Positions 21,015 to 32,897 of a stretch of 64,000 bases of DNA are shown here, one piece after another. The DNA is taken from contig JAJEKV010000015.1 in the NCBI GenBank assembly GCA_021234155.1, positions 11,118,101-11,182,100 of the forward strand, in the 5' to 3' direction. This DNA is from Isoetes taiwanensis. Taxonomy: Eukaryota > Streptophyta > Lycopodiopsida > Isoetales > Isoetaceae. Positions within the stretch are counted from its first letter, which is position 1. Each line of letters begins with the position of its first letter. The position numbers and the translations under genes are program-made. The notes under the pieces are model-generated. The model saw nothing but the letters and a program-made list of their open reading frames with translations. It was not told the DNA's origin and did not search any database.

Positions 21015-23099
21015 CAACGTCGCTTTTAGTTAAACTAGCTCACAACTCCGGCCAAAGCTCCAGGAATGGCATCTGCACTCTTGCTAGCATCGGCTGCTCT
21101 TGCTGATGAAGATACGACTTATAAAAGAGCTATTTGGCTTGGTGCCTGCATGCCCTCATTTCTATATTCTGGTTGTATTTTACAGAAAGGCGCCACAACA
21201 AAAACTAGGAAGCCTTATTTATTTTTTCATTTTCAACTTTATATCAATAGAAGAAATAGAGAGAAGGAGAAAGTGATGGACAAGAAGCACGAATTTCACT
21301 CGTCCAAGAGAAGGAAACCACGAATAGATTTTTCTGGGATTTTCTAATTTTTTGCACCGTTGAATTCAAAATTGACAGATCTAATGCCACCGCAATAGAA
21401 CCGACATTCCTTGGATGGGGACGCCTCACCTCACATCTCCTATGTATTCTGCCTCTTGCCCCATTTCATTCTTCGGCGTTCTCTTAAGCTAGATTTATTC
21501 TCCCTCTTTGTCCTACTAGTTGTTCCCTAGATTTTCTATGTGATGAGTGATGATCAGTGATGAGGAAGTAGATCGAGTGATGAGTGGTGAGGAAGTAGAT
21601 CGTGTGGACCTTTTCACCAATGATATTAGCTTAGCGAGAGAGTTGCAAGGACAATTGCAAGGGTTTTTGGGTTTTCGGCTTGATTGCAGCATCAAACCTG
21701 GACGATTGGCGTTGCTGCATCCAATTCTTTCAAATAAGCCCGGATCTATTCTATTCTTTTATCTTGGTTTTTTGCCACTTAGTTTTCCAATTTGTATTAT
21801 CGTTCCTAATCGTTTGTGTTTTTCTTGACTTGTCTGATTGATAAGATTGATATATCCCTTGGATTTGCTCAATTGAAACCCTTGTTTTTTGGGTTAAAAA
21901 GTTAGTTCTTGTTCTTCAGTCTCTCTCCGTAGCTACTTTTAGTCTCTGGAATTGATTCGTGCTCTCTCGATGGCTATCCTTAATGGATTTGTGGGTCTTA
22001 AATGAGTTTATTTTCAAATCGGGTCTTAGTTTTGTATGAATGCATGCTTTTCTTTTCATTGGTTGCATTTACTAACGGTATCGGAGCATGATTCCAGAAT
22101 GGTTGTGTTCTGTTATCATAAGGGATTTTCTGGACGGCACCCCTTTTTTGGAAAATTTATTGGCGGCTTCCAAATAGAGTTTCTTTCTTATGAAAACGTT
22201 GCCTGTACACTATCTGAGGCGCGAAATATCCTAACGGTTTGGAGAGTGGCAATGGCAAACAAGCTCTGTAATTTCAGGAAGCATCGTGAAAGGCTACATC
22301 AACTTCGTGAAGGATGGCACCAAGTATCTGGTTTTTGGGTTTTCAGATCTAACTTGATTTACCTCTCCTTTCAGGCATAATCAATTGATATATATGGCTC
22401 AGTAGCCCAGCAGGTTATACTATCTGTGATCATACATGTATCATGCTTCTTCTTGATAGATCCAATGGCCATTCTTGACATATCACAGATTCAGGTTTTG
22501 AGAATACAGGTTTAGTTTTCTGCAGATTTGGCCTATTCTTGGCTGTTCATTATGCAGGTTTCCCCTATTTTTGCGAGGCAAGGATTTTACGTGGTTCTAC
22601 CTTTTTCTCTATTTGCGATTTGTAGCAGCACTGTTGTACTTCTAAAATGCAGGCAGAGGTTCTACGTTTATTTCTTGTTTGCTATGTTGCATCTGTTATT
22701 TTAGTTTTCTTTTTTGCTATGATGCTTTCAGACTTGAACCCAAGCTATGTTCTTATTACTAAAGTTCAATCTTGGTTTCTGTTGCCATGATGGCTCATTT
22801 TGCTTGCTAGTACCTGCATGATATCACAACGAGAAAGGTGCTCTAATACCCTAAGAAATACTCCCAAAAAATACCTATGAAATTTCCCTTTTCTGCTAAA
22901 CAACAGGGGATAAAATATATTTTTGGAATCGGGGTATTTGGCCACAATCCCCCTTTTCCTCATTTGCATGAATATGTAGCATAATAACAAGGGGTTTTCT
23001 TTGTGTTTTTGTACGCTTTTCACTAAAGTTTTCCTATGATTTCGTGATGTATTCAAATGGATGTACTAATGCGTACATCTAGAGTGCACCATTTCTGAG
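21015..23099. other. Mostly non-coding; small uncharacterised ORFs
   Basis: Two plus-strand ORFs (21547-21828, 93 codons; 22036-22380, 114 codons) have no recognisable domain and no supporting context. The first opens with an acidic repeated EEVDRV segment. I treat both as unsupported. Confidence 0.3.
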
Positions 23100-23364
23100 C
23101 CATTGATTTTAGCCTTTTTTTTTCAATGGTCAACAACAAATGGCTCACAACAAAAGCCATTTTTTTGTGCGTGTGGTGCATAATGGGCACATGAAGGACC
23201 ATTGATTTTAGTCCAACAACCAATGGCTCACAACAAAAGCCCTTTTTTTGTGCATGTGGTGCATAATGGGCACGTGAAGGGCCATTGATTTTAGCCCAAC
23301 AACCAATGGCTCACAACAAAAGCCCTTTTTTTGTGTGTGTGGTGCATAATGGGCACATGAAGGG
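23100..23364. repeat. Three-copy tandem repeat (83-99 bp units)
   Basis: Units start at 23100, 23199 and 23282 with CCATTGATTTTAG and share AATGGCTCACAACAAAAGCC, a T-run, and GGTGCATAATGGGCAC. Units 2 and 3 are almost identical; unit 1 is longer. Confidence 0.9.
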
Positions 23365-26068
23365 AAGGGCTTGAAGCGCGCATGTAGTGCAGTTTCCCCG
23401 CCGGCAACACGTTTCTTATTATAACTTTTGATCCAGAGCTCTGTTTGAGATGATTTTTATTGCGTTAGAAAGCTCTCTCCGAGATCTTTTTGATAGTGTA
23501 TGATATTATGGATATGTTTGGTTAGTTATCTATGCTAAAACATCAGTTTTTCGGCCGGGTTTGGTAGGCTTTCACATCCTACCAGCTGATTAATACAGGA
23601 TTGCGCTATTGGATATTGTTTTATGGCTCATTCCGAATGAAGCTTGCAAAAAATTACCATGCATTTTTAGATTTTGAGGCAGTTATTAAGCAAATTCCAA
23701 GGCTTCTAGATCCTTGTGCTAACAAGCAGAAAAGTTTCCCACTTTGGTTTCTCACCACAAGAATCCAAGAATCCGTGGAGGCCAAAGGCTGCTGTTAAAT
23801 GCCAGTTGAAAAATGTTTGTGTATGGGTGTTGCAAACTTTATGACTTTCAGAATAATGGGATCAATCTGCTCTATCTTTATGGTAACTTTTACTTATGTT
23901 CTATTTGTTTTATTGTGATCAAATTCAAAAGCTACAGGTGATGAAAGCCTCAAATGAATTCTAGTTTTTTTCTGGTTTGAATTCTAAAATTTTTGTCACA
24001 CCTAGAGGGGGGTTTGGGGCCAAAAAAAATTTTTGCAACACAAACCATTAACATCCAACATATAAAAATTAAATCCCCCAACACATAACAACCAACACAT
24101 AACAACCATTGACATTAACAACCAACACATAACTACCATTGACATTAATTAACACAACCATTGGGTCCAACATATTCAAATTAAAATCCCCCTTAAACCC
24201 CCTTTGGTTTGGGTGCATATTCACACGGGGGTGACTCCGGGCAACGAGAGATATTGGATAGGCATATTCACCCCTTATTCCTTAATCTACACCGTACGTA
24301 AAGTTCCTCATTTGTGGTGTTGTTACGTGTGAATACCCTATTAAGCTGGTGTCGCAATCCCCCATTCAAAGAATGTGAATTCATACCATGTTATCATTCG
24401 TAAGATATAATACCCTATTCAAGTGATACCCTATTTCATATCATACCCAAATAATACCCTGTTACAAATAATACTCCATTCCAAATAACATACCCTGTTT
24501 CAAATAACATACCCTGTTTTCCAAATAACATACCCTGTTATCATTCGTGAGATAATACCCTATTGTCATTCATAAGAAAATGCCATGTTATCATTTGTAA
24601 GATAATACCCATTTCAAAAATACGTTGATAAGTAACAAATTAAGAAGAGTTAACCAGTAACAAATTGATAAGATTTCTCATTATTTTCAAAAATAGCAAT
24701 AACAACTGATCAGATTTCAAGAAACAAATCTGATACACAAAATTCTGCTTGTCCAGGCTATTTCCTAGCAGTTAACTAAGAGTTTTTGCTCAACAAGTAG
24801 GCTACCACTAAGTCCAACTTCTGTGCTTGTGTAGTTCTCCTAGTACCTATGAACGTTCGCTGCTGTGACGGGCCTGGCAAGTTAGCCTTTTGGTAACTGG
24901 AGATCCCATCAATCCCGACTGTTGGATCTACTTAACCCTTGGGACTCAGGAAATTAACACATGCATGCTTAGGTAAAGAATTTAATCTTTGTATATGCTC
25001 TAAGGTCCCAAAAATATACTTGCCCATTACTCAGCAATAACCCCGCACAACAATTAATGTTTTTAATAATTGTAGCCTCAAGCCAGTATAATAATAATAG
25101 TAAACAAGTTATTTAACTGGCAATCCACACTTCTACTCTCACCTTCCCGAAGCTTGACTACTCTCCGGAGCATCTTGCACCTCTGCTTACACCATCAACC
25201 ACGGGGTTAGTCACACGGACTAAGTGGGGATCGTGAATCTAGGACATGTCTAGCATCAATCAACACAAAGCATTAACCTAGAACAACAACCCAGCCTTAC
25301 CGTAGCCTCGCCCCTGCAATCCAAGTTACTAGTCCAACAAGCATATGCACAATGCATAATTGTACCATGAATATCCACTATAAGCATGACCATTGCAACT
25401 TAATTCCAACATTTAAGACCACATATATAATAACCAAGCAATCATAGCATCAACATTGCAACCAATATTCCTCTGGGTCAACGCAAGGTCAACTCGGTTG
25501 ACCAGGCCAGTGACATAGAGGCGGGGTAACCACGTGTGTACACACCCATCCACGCTGCGTCCAGCCTTGGAGGACCACTTAACTGTGCATGACGTTGTAC
25601 CATACGGTACCAACGCCCGATGTTCAAATAATACTATTCTTATATTAACTGTGCAATAACTGCGAGTCTAGACCATCGCACCTAAACTCCGGCCCCAGAG
25701 GTCTATATCAAAGAATTATATCCATGTATAAATCATAATACTCTGAATTCCACACAGCATCAACTAGGCACATTACCATAGCAAGCTTACATAAAAAAAT
25801 TACCATAGTTTACACTTCACACAACAAAGAAAATCTAATTATGACTTTAGTGCAACATGCCCCTATAGGTACAACTAGGCTTAAAATTAAAACAAAGCAA
25901 CCATGGTTAATTTCATTAATATTCCCTTAAGTTGAATCCCTTATCATAAATTATCATCTATGGCTGGATGGCGTTTACTTCCATAAACCAACTTAACCAG
26001 CTTCGTTTCCTTGACGCTATCTTCCGCAATTTATAATTCTTATAATTCGTCTGCCTTCTTAATTCATT
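23365..26068. other. Non-coding, repeat-rich DNA
   Basis: No supported gene. About 24060-24180 has tandem variants of ACCAACACATAACAACCATT. About 24400-24620 has many scattered ATACCCTGTT / ATACCCTATT units spaced 20-35 bases apart. The rest is AT-rich; it may be old LTR or transposon sequence. Confidence 0.5.
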
Positions 26069-27517
26069 GCAGCCAGGATTGAGCAGGAAAGACTTAACAC
26101 TAAGGCAATTAGGATTAGAGAAGCCCAACTATTAGAAAGAAAGGCAATGCAATAAGCTGCAAAAAAGGCGGCAAAGGAGGTGATGGCATTAGAGAGGACT
26201 ACTGCTAAGGCATCTAAAATAGCTCAAAAGAATGCTCCCAATATGAGGCTAACAGCATCAAATTTAGAGCAGCATACTTTTTAGATGATGGTAAAGGGAA
26301 GTCTAGGTTAAATGTAACTGAATTGTTTGGTGAGGCAAGGAAGTTGAATGAAACAGATGTGTGCTAGGGAAAGGGCAAAGACTAAACTGGCCAAGATTAG
26401 GGGCAGGAACCTTGCAGCCAAGAACATCAATCCTTGCATCTGTATTATGCTGAGAAAGAAATCCATGATCCCATTGATGTTGATCCCTGATGTAAACATT
26501 TCTCATAATCCTTTCTATGGTGATTTGGAGCAAGGTGCATTTCAGGATAGCCAAGATCCTTATTTTGATGATGGCACTTGCTTACCTTGCAGCCTGCAAG
26601 AGACTCATGAGTGTTCATGGGATATTAGACGTGCAATCAAACTTAAAGGTAAGGTTAAGAATGTGGCATGTGACGAAAATGCTCCTGCATGGGAAATGAG
26701 GGCGGAGGATTACTGGTCCGAAGCAGATGGATACCATGGAAGAGATGTTGACCAGAATGTGTGTCATGGCATTGATCTTGGAGACCATGCAAGTAGTTCA
26801 GATTGTGAACCAGCTTGCAAGAAAACTAAGTGTCTAGATGATGTATACCGGAAAGAAGCTTATGACCACCTTAAACATCTTGGCATGTAAGTTTAGCTCA
26901 TTTTGTGACCTACATTTTGGCAATATCACATGTAATTGAGCTACAATTATGCTGCAACAGGTGCATAAATTTTGGTATTTGCCAGCTATTGTGGGCCATT
27001 TGTATAATTGGGAGCATATATCCAATTCATATCATGTATAATCTGCCCCTGTTGTAAAGGTAGTGTAATTCCAGAGTTAATATGATTTGCAATGTCTTTT
27101 ATACGCATGTTAGTATTTAGTTGTTTGGCTGCTCTAAAACTTGAGGCATCCACATTCCATTTCAATTTAAGGTGAGATTTCTTGTGAATTTAAGAAATTT
27201 TAGTGGGCTAGATTGATGGTGGCAGCTAGAGGCTATAACTACCATCATCAATCTGGCCCAATGCCTTGCTAATTGTGTTCATGGTGTTATGCAGGTAGGG
27301 GTGGTGGACCAGCCATATTTTTTGGCCAACAACGTTCAATTCCTTCTGCCCCTTGCAATGTTTTTAGGTAAAGCGTTCAAAGGATACATTATTCTGTTCA
27401 TTGTTCATGTAGAAAAGTGTGCCATTTGTGGCATTGATGAGCAATTTGGGGCATCCGCATGTGCCATGAAGGAATAGCCATTTGAGGGCTTTAGGTGAGC
27501 CATAAGGGTCTTACCCA
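26069..27517 (+). pseudogene. 5'-truncated copy of the pogo-like element at 47.8-51.65 kb
   Basis: Closely matches 50169-51652 from GCAGCCA onward to the shared end GTGAGCCATAAGGGTCTTACCC. It therefore holds only the transposase C-terminal region and 3' flank. The longest ORF (26348-26890) includes SLQETHECSWD and ends KTKCLDDVYRKEAYDHLKHL. The catalytic domain is absent, and a TAA lies in the coiled-coil part near 26153. Loss of the 5' half points to deletion or rearrangement, because cut-and-paste elements do not normally insert truncated. Confidence 0.85.
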
Positions 27518-27529
27518 ACGGATCTTCAT

Positions 27530-27675
27530 TGGGTAAGCCGTACCCCAGTAACCAACTCCCAAAGCTAAACATACACTGGCCAGGTTTGAACCCCTGGCCA
27601 AATGCACATTTATTTTGGCATTACTAGACCTATACCAACTCACCACACATCCGTTGGGCAAAACTTTAGCCATAC
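27530..27675 (-). mobile_element. tRNA-derived SINE-like repeat, copy 1
   Basis: The minus strand shows an A-box-like GGTGAGTTGGTATAGG (27629-27644) and a B box GGTTCAAACC (27583-27592), as in Pol III-driven tRNA-related SINEs. Flanked by CTTACCCAA / TTGGGTAAG inverted bases on its right-to-left tail side. Confidence 0.6.
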
Positions 27676-27796
27676 ATGCACACTTTGTAGGCAGGATACC
27701 TCCTAGCCTTAGGATGTCACAGGTATTTTTGTATTTTTTTGTTTATGGTCCAAGCTAGACTAGTCTTGTCACAATATCCCACCACCGGTCAAGGGG

Positions 27797-28075
27797 CCAA
27801 AGTGGAGGACATGTATAGGCTTTTAAGTTCTACCACGTCGGGGATCATCATCGTATAACCCCAGTAATCAACTCCCAAAGCTAAACATACACTGGCCAGG
27901 TTTGAACCCCTGACCAAATGCACATTTATTTTGGCATTACTAGGCCTATACCAACTCACCACACATCCGTTGGGCAAAACTTTAGCCATACATGCACACT
28001 TTGTAGGCAGGATACCTCCTAGCCTTAGGATGTCACAGGTATTTTTGTATTTTTTTGTTTATGGTTCAAGCTAGA
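27797..28075 (-). mobile_element. tRNA-derived SINE-like repeat, copy 2
   Basis: Same A box (27945-27960) and B box (27899-27908). Shares both its tail (GTGGAGGACATGTATAGGC, from 27801) and its head flank (ACTTTGTAGGCAGGATACC) with neighbours, so it is part of a roughly 310-345 bp tandem amplification. Confidence 0.6.
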
Positions 28076-28139
28076 CTAGTCTTGTCACTAGAATATCATC
28101 TTGTACACGACTAGCTAGAATATCCCACCACCGGTCAAA

Positions 28140-28320
28140 GGGCCAAAGTGGAGGACATGTATAGGCTTTTAAGTTCTACCACGTCGGGGATCATCATCGT
28201 ATAACCCCAGTAACCAACTCCCAAAGCTAAACATACACTGGCCAGGTTTGAACCCCTGACCAAATGCACATTTATTTTGGCATTACTAGGCCTATACCAA
28301 CTCACCACACATCCGTTGGG
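28140..28320 (-). mobile_element. tRNA-derived SINE-like repeat, copy 3 (head truncated)
   Basis: A box 28291-28306, B box 28245-28254, tail identical to copy 2. The head stops abruptly after CCGTTGGG at 28320, where unrelated DNA begins. Confidence 0.6.
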
Positions 28321-28325
28321 CTTGG

Positions 28326-28368
28326 ATTGAGCTTGGATTGTTGGATTTTTCATCCTTCTTGCAAGGTT
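28326..28368. repeat. 43-bp direct repeat, copy 1
   Basis: ATTGAGCTTGGATTGTTGG...GCAAGGTT, repeated at 28859-28901 with one mismatch. The second copy abuts the start of transposase homology. Confidence 0.85.
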
Positions 28369-28519
28369 TGGGGACCACTTTGTTTTGTATTAGTCATTTG
28401 GATTTGAGGAGGGTGTAAATGTGTCATTTGGGGACATGTCCCAAGGACCATATTACTATGTTTTGTCGTGGGTTCTCCGCCACGGAGTGGCACATTTTCC
28501 CACTGTGGTCGCCACTATT

Positions 28520-28645
28520 GGAGTGGTCACCACTCACCACTCATCACTCACCACACTGGTCACCACTCACCACACTGGTCACCACTCACCACACTCGTCA
28601 CCACTCACCACATTGGTCACCACTTACCACTCACCACACTCATCA
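28520..28645. repeat. Minisatellite, about 19-bp period
   Basis: About five to six copies of GGTCACCACTCACCACACT with CGTCACC / ATTGGTC variants. All three plus-strand frames are open through it, which is an artefact. Confidence 0.9.
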
Positions 28646-28858
28646 TTATTGAGGTGGTATAGGAGATTGTATACCGTATATGGAGGGAGATATGCACATG
28701 CACGCGTGCAGGATATTTGCACGTATGCATTGTGGGATGATTATGACTGTGTTATCTGAGCAGAGAGAGAGAGAAGAACAGAGAGGCGGTGTGTTGAGAG
28801 GGTAATCTAGTTATGGAGATGATGATTCTTTGTGTTGTGCATTGCTTTGGTCTGATAG

Positions 28859-28901
28859 ATTGAGCTTGGATTGTTGGGTTTTTCATCCTTCTTGCAAGGT
28901 T
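28859..28901. repeat. 43-bp direct repeat, copy 2
   Basis: Partner of 28326-28368; brackets a 490-bp segment containing the minisatellite. Confidence 0.85.
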
Positions 28902-28904
28902 AGA

Positions 28905-30900
28905 GTTCAGGCTCTAACAATTATTGCCAAGAAAGGAAAGAGGAATGTGCATGAAATTGTCATGAGAAATAGAGAATGGGTGACAGTGCTTACTTGTGTT
29001 AGTGCAGATGGTTTTCCACTTCCGAGCCTTTATATCTTCAAGGGAGAGAGGATTAGAGGTGACTATGTAGCAAGATGTGAACCAGGTGCTGTTATGGTTT
29101 GTCAAGGTGAAGCTTGGATGACAAAAGAACTTTTTAGGAGCTGGTTAGTCGATCATTTTTGTAAGAAAGCACCAGAAGGTTGCAGTCCTTGATGGCCACA
29201 ATTCTCATGTGGATCTTGACATTATATTAGCAGCCAAGGAAATAGGAGTGCATCTCTTTATTTTACCACCCCTGCAGCCCTTAGACGTGTCAGTTTTTGG
29301 GCCTTTTAAAAAATGCTTTAAGAAGGAAAGAGCAAATTACATGTTGAAAAATCGTTATGCTGAGCCAAGCAAGCAAGACCTAGCCACAATTATATACAAA
29401 GCTTTGAAGTCATCCATGACATTGGACAACATCAAATCTGGTTTTAGAGCTACAGGTTTAGTGCCTTTTGTGAAAGGTAAAGTGACACCACAAGCTGAAG
29501 CAATTGGAGATGATGGCAGGGAAGTGGAGTTGCAACCTTGGGAGCATGGAGAATACAATCCAGATGAAGCTGAAAATGAAGGTGCAGTAGCCCATGTTGC
29601 TAATCAAGTCTTCCCAAATCAATTGTGTGTTCAAGGTATCAACCAAGAAGAAGGTAACAATCAAACACATGAGGTTAATGCAAATAGCAATCCTATTTTA
29701 GATGAAAATGTGGTTGAGACAGCAAATGACAATGATCTTTTGCAATCCCATGCGCTTGACAACCAAGCTTCTCATGTTGCAAGGCCTTTGCCACCTGTTA
29801 ACAATGTTGTATCAGCCTCTACTTCTCGGGCTAATGTTGCTCATAGATCTGCTCTACCTACAGCCCATAGATCACCATTGTTTAGACCCTTTCATCCCCA
29901 AAACAATGAATGTGCATCTCAACCTGAACCCTCTAGAAGACAGAATCTTCCTTTACTTACTGGAGTGCATTATGTTAGCTCTGACCAATGGTGTCAAGCA
30001 AATAGGGAGGAGCAGCAAAGGAAGGCAAGGGAAGAGGAGGAAAAGAAGATAAAGTTAGAAGAGAAGCTAGCTGCACAAGCAGCAACGAAATTGGCAAGAG
30101 AGGAGGCTTTGAAAAGATGCAAGGAGAGGAAAGAAGATAGGGAAGCTAGGAAAAGAAATGAGGAAGCTTGGGAGGCAGGCTGCAGAAGGTTTAGGGATCT
30201 AATATATGGTCCTCATAGGCATGGAAGACCTATCTTAAATGGTGTAAGCCCTTGGATACCAGTTAACAATGTTGCTATGGAGGCTAGAAGGCAAGCAAGA
30301 AATAGGCTAAGAGCAAAGAGGGCAGCCAAAGAAAATGAAGTGCATGTAGGCTGTGAGATACGATTTGTGGCTAGTAGCCAAATAGAGGAGCAACATAGCT
30401 GTCCTCCATTGTTCCAAGATAGCCAGGTTGAAGAAGAGTGGCCTCCAAGTCCTGTATTGTACAATGCAGTAAGGAATATGTCTCCATTCTCTGGCTCTAT
30501 GGTAGGGTGCAGCTTGGAAGACACTCATATATGTTCGCAAGATCATATGGATAATGTTCATGTGTCCATTGATGAAGTGGTACCACTTGCAAGACCTCAA
30601 CCCACCAGGTTAAGTGAAATGGATGGTGATAAAGCTTTGTCTATTACAGCCTCTCTTGAAAGACATGAAACAGTAGTGCATGGGAATATTAATATGGACA
30701 CTCAAACATGGGTTAGATTTGCTGATGTTAATACTGGTGTTCCAGATGCCTCACTGCATAACTTGGCAAAAGCAAGGTTGATTCGTGGTTGGGTTGCTGA
30801 TGGTTTGCCTCATGATATAATCAACAAGGCAAAAGGGATGGAGGATAGGTGGGCAAGGACTTACAGAGCGCTCATGGAGAATGTAAGTTTGGTAAGTTAG
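28905..30900 (+). pseudogene. Pogo-like transposase, 5' truncated (third lineage)
   Basis: Transposase of the pogo/CENP-B (DDE_1) type. Homology starts inside the catalytic domain (KKGKRNVHEIVMRNREWVTV, about 28930), so the DNA-binding domains and first catalytic Asp are missing. A small deletion with frameshift lies at 29184-29190, just before LDGHNSHV (second Asp). The frame then stays open to 30900: PLQPLDVSVFGPFKK (third Asp), a Lys/Glu-rich coiled coil (about 30000-30180) and GCSLEDTHICSQD. A tail not seen in the other copies follows (RFADVNTGVPDASLHNLAKA). It is clearly a different subfamily from the elements at 36.7 and 47.8 kb. No terminal repeats identified. Confidence 0.85.
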
Positions 30901-31440
30901 AATTTTATATTTCCCCTCTCTTAATTTGGCTTGATATGGTTGTGCAGGCAACTGACGTGGAGATAGAAACACATTCGGCCTCGGATTAGTACAGGTTGCA
31001 GATCTTCTTTGTTGCATATCAAATACAAATGTTACTTTTATCAATCTTCAATCTGTTTCTGTGCAATTTTCAAGCATGTGCACAGGACAAAAATGTTTTG
31101 TACATGTATGCTTTCAAATTTGCACACAAATCTGCTATGTTTTATCACTTGCCAAGAAGCAAATCTGAATTCTCTCTATTCAAGATGTTGTATACCAAAA
31201 ATCTGCCCAAAACTTGTAAATCTTGTGTGAATTCCTTCTGCAGAAGACGTATGCAGAATTTGGTATTCATGTGCTTGATTTGATGTATGCATGTGCGCAA
31301 TTGATGGTGGTTTTGCAAGCAAATGATGGTGGGTTTGCAAGCATTACAGTTGTTTGATGCGCAATTGATGGAAGTTTTATGCGCAATTCAATGCGCAATT
31401 GATGGTGATGGACGAGTAGTTATAACTAACTACTAATGTT
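30901..31440. other. No gene; short degenerate repeats
   Basis: Probable 3' flank of the transposase plus, at 31290-31410, several copies of GCGCAATTGATGG and TTTGCAAGCA. The start of the copia LTR is hidden somewhere here. Confidence 0.5.
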
Positions 31441-31602
31441 CTGCTCATAAAGACTGTACAGATGTCACTCTTAGAGCATGTATACGTTGTACATTTGTTA
31501 TATATATTTAGAACCGGACACCTAGAGGGGTTACGGCATCCAAGGATATTTCCTGTTGGTCTTCACTTCTTGGCGCTCTCTACGTCGATCCACTCCGCTT
31601 CA

Positions 31603-31617
31603 TGGTATCAGGGCTCT
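31603..31617 (+). other. Primer-binding site of copia A
   Basis: TGGTATCAGGGCTCT, one base off the initiator Met-tRNA complement in its first 12 bases. Confidence 0.8.
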
Positions 31618-31720
31618 GGTGAAGAGAGAATGCTAAAGCCGAGAAAGGTCGTGAGGGTCTGAGAGATTCAGAGGGTGAAAGGGTTGAGGTATCTCAGCAA
31701 AGAAGAGATTTGGAAGGAAA

Positions 31721-32897
31721 ATGTCAAGTCTACATATTGATTTGAAGAATGTGGACAAACTTGATAGAACCAATTATTGGTTTTGGAGGATGCAATCCAT
31801 CCTAGAAGAGCGCGAAGTATGGGATGTTGTCATCGAGGATGAACCCATGCCAGACGTAGAAATTGAAGAGGAAGAAGGGTCTAAGTGGGAAGGATCCAAG
31901 AAGAAAGATAAATCAGAATGGAAAAAGAAAGATGATAAGGCCAAGACCACTATCATCTTTGGGCTGAAAGATGCACAAATTCCACTTATTAGATTGGCCA
32001 AGACATCTCAAGAAGGGTGGGAGTGCCTCAAGAAGACGTTTCTGCAGAATGCCACAAGCCAGAAGATGCAACTGTGGAAGGCATTCTTTAATGCAAAGAT
32101 GGGAGACGGAGCAGATCCTGCCAAGCACATTAGCAAAATGCAATCCATGGCCACACAATTAGGTGCTCTAAATCATAATGTAAGTGATGAAGGTCTTGCT
32201 ATGGCTATCTTGGTGAGTTTGCCAGAATCGTATGCATCTTTGAAGCAAATGATGGGTTGCCAAAACAAAAAGTAGAGTCTGAAGTGGTCATCTGGGCTAT
32301 TTTAAATGCTAATGCCATGACAGAGTCCATGGGAGATGGCACAGCCTTCTTGAAGGACTTGAAAATCAGCGAAGAGAGCCTCCAAGGTGTTGGGTCTGCC
32401 AAGAAGTGGGCCATATTTCTCGGAATTGCTCTAAGGCTCGTCGAGGAGAAGACCGACATTGGAAGGAAGGTGATTCCAGCAGGAATGATCGTAAGGTGGA
32501 TTATAAAGATTCAAGCAAAAGAGAAGGTACTAGGGATAACAGGAGGGAAGGAGCATCTAGACGGGAAATGGATAGCAGGAGGGAAGGAGGATTCCACCGC
32601 GAAAGGGATCCTCATCCTCACAAGGATCACCCGAAGAAATGGGCTAACAGCAGGGCAGCTAAAGCACATGTTGCAAACTGTGATGAGTCAACAGAGAAGG
32701 AGTATTCTAGCGGACCAGAAGGATGTATGGCAGTCTTTGACACTGTTCTTGAGCAAGAATCAGAAATGGGGATAGATAAAAACTTTCACATGGGCATTGA
32801 TGATTCGGAAGAGGATCTCCATGAGGAGGTTTTAGCAGACACAACACTTCAAGCACAAGCAGCACTACTGATGCTCCGGTTCCTTCAGACTCGGTGA
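31721..32897 (+). pseudogene. Copia A gag
   Basis: MSSLHIDLKNVDKLDRTNYW opens a UBN2-type Gag (31721-32275) with NYWFWRMQSILEE and typical LVSLPESYASLK. A frameshift near 32265 leads into frames that encode a CCHC knuckle (CWVCQEVGHISRNC, about 32389-32430) followed by an Arg/Glu/Ser-rich tail to 32897. Gag packages the element RNA. Two frame changes make it non-functional. Confidence 0.85.

Noticed and set aside
23100-23364. CRISPR-like regularly spaced repeats
   Set aside because: Units are directly adjacent 83-99 bp tandems without unique spacers, in a plant genome.
28419-28759. Three overlapping His/Thr/Ser/Pro-rich ORFs
   Set aside because: Translation of a 19-bp minisatellite; no start context or flanking coding signal.
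30213-30600. Minus-strand ORFs within the pogo-like C-terminal region
   Set aside because: Antisense to a longer, motif-bearing plus-strand frame.
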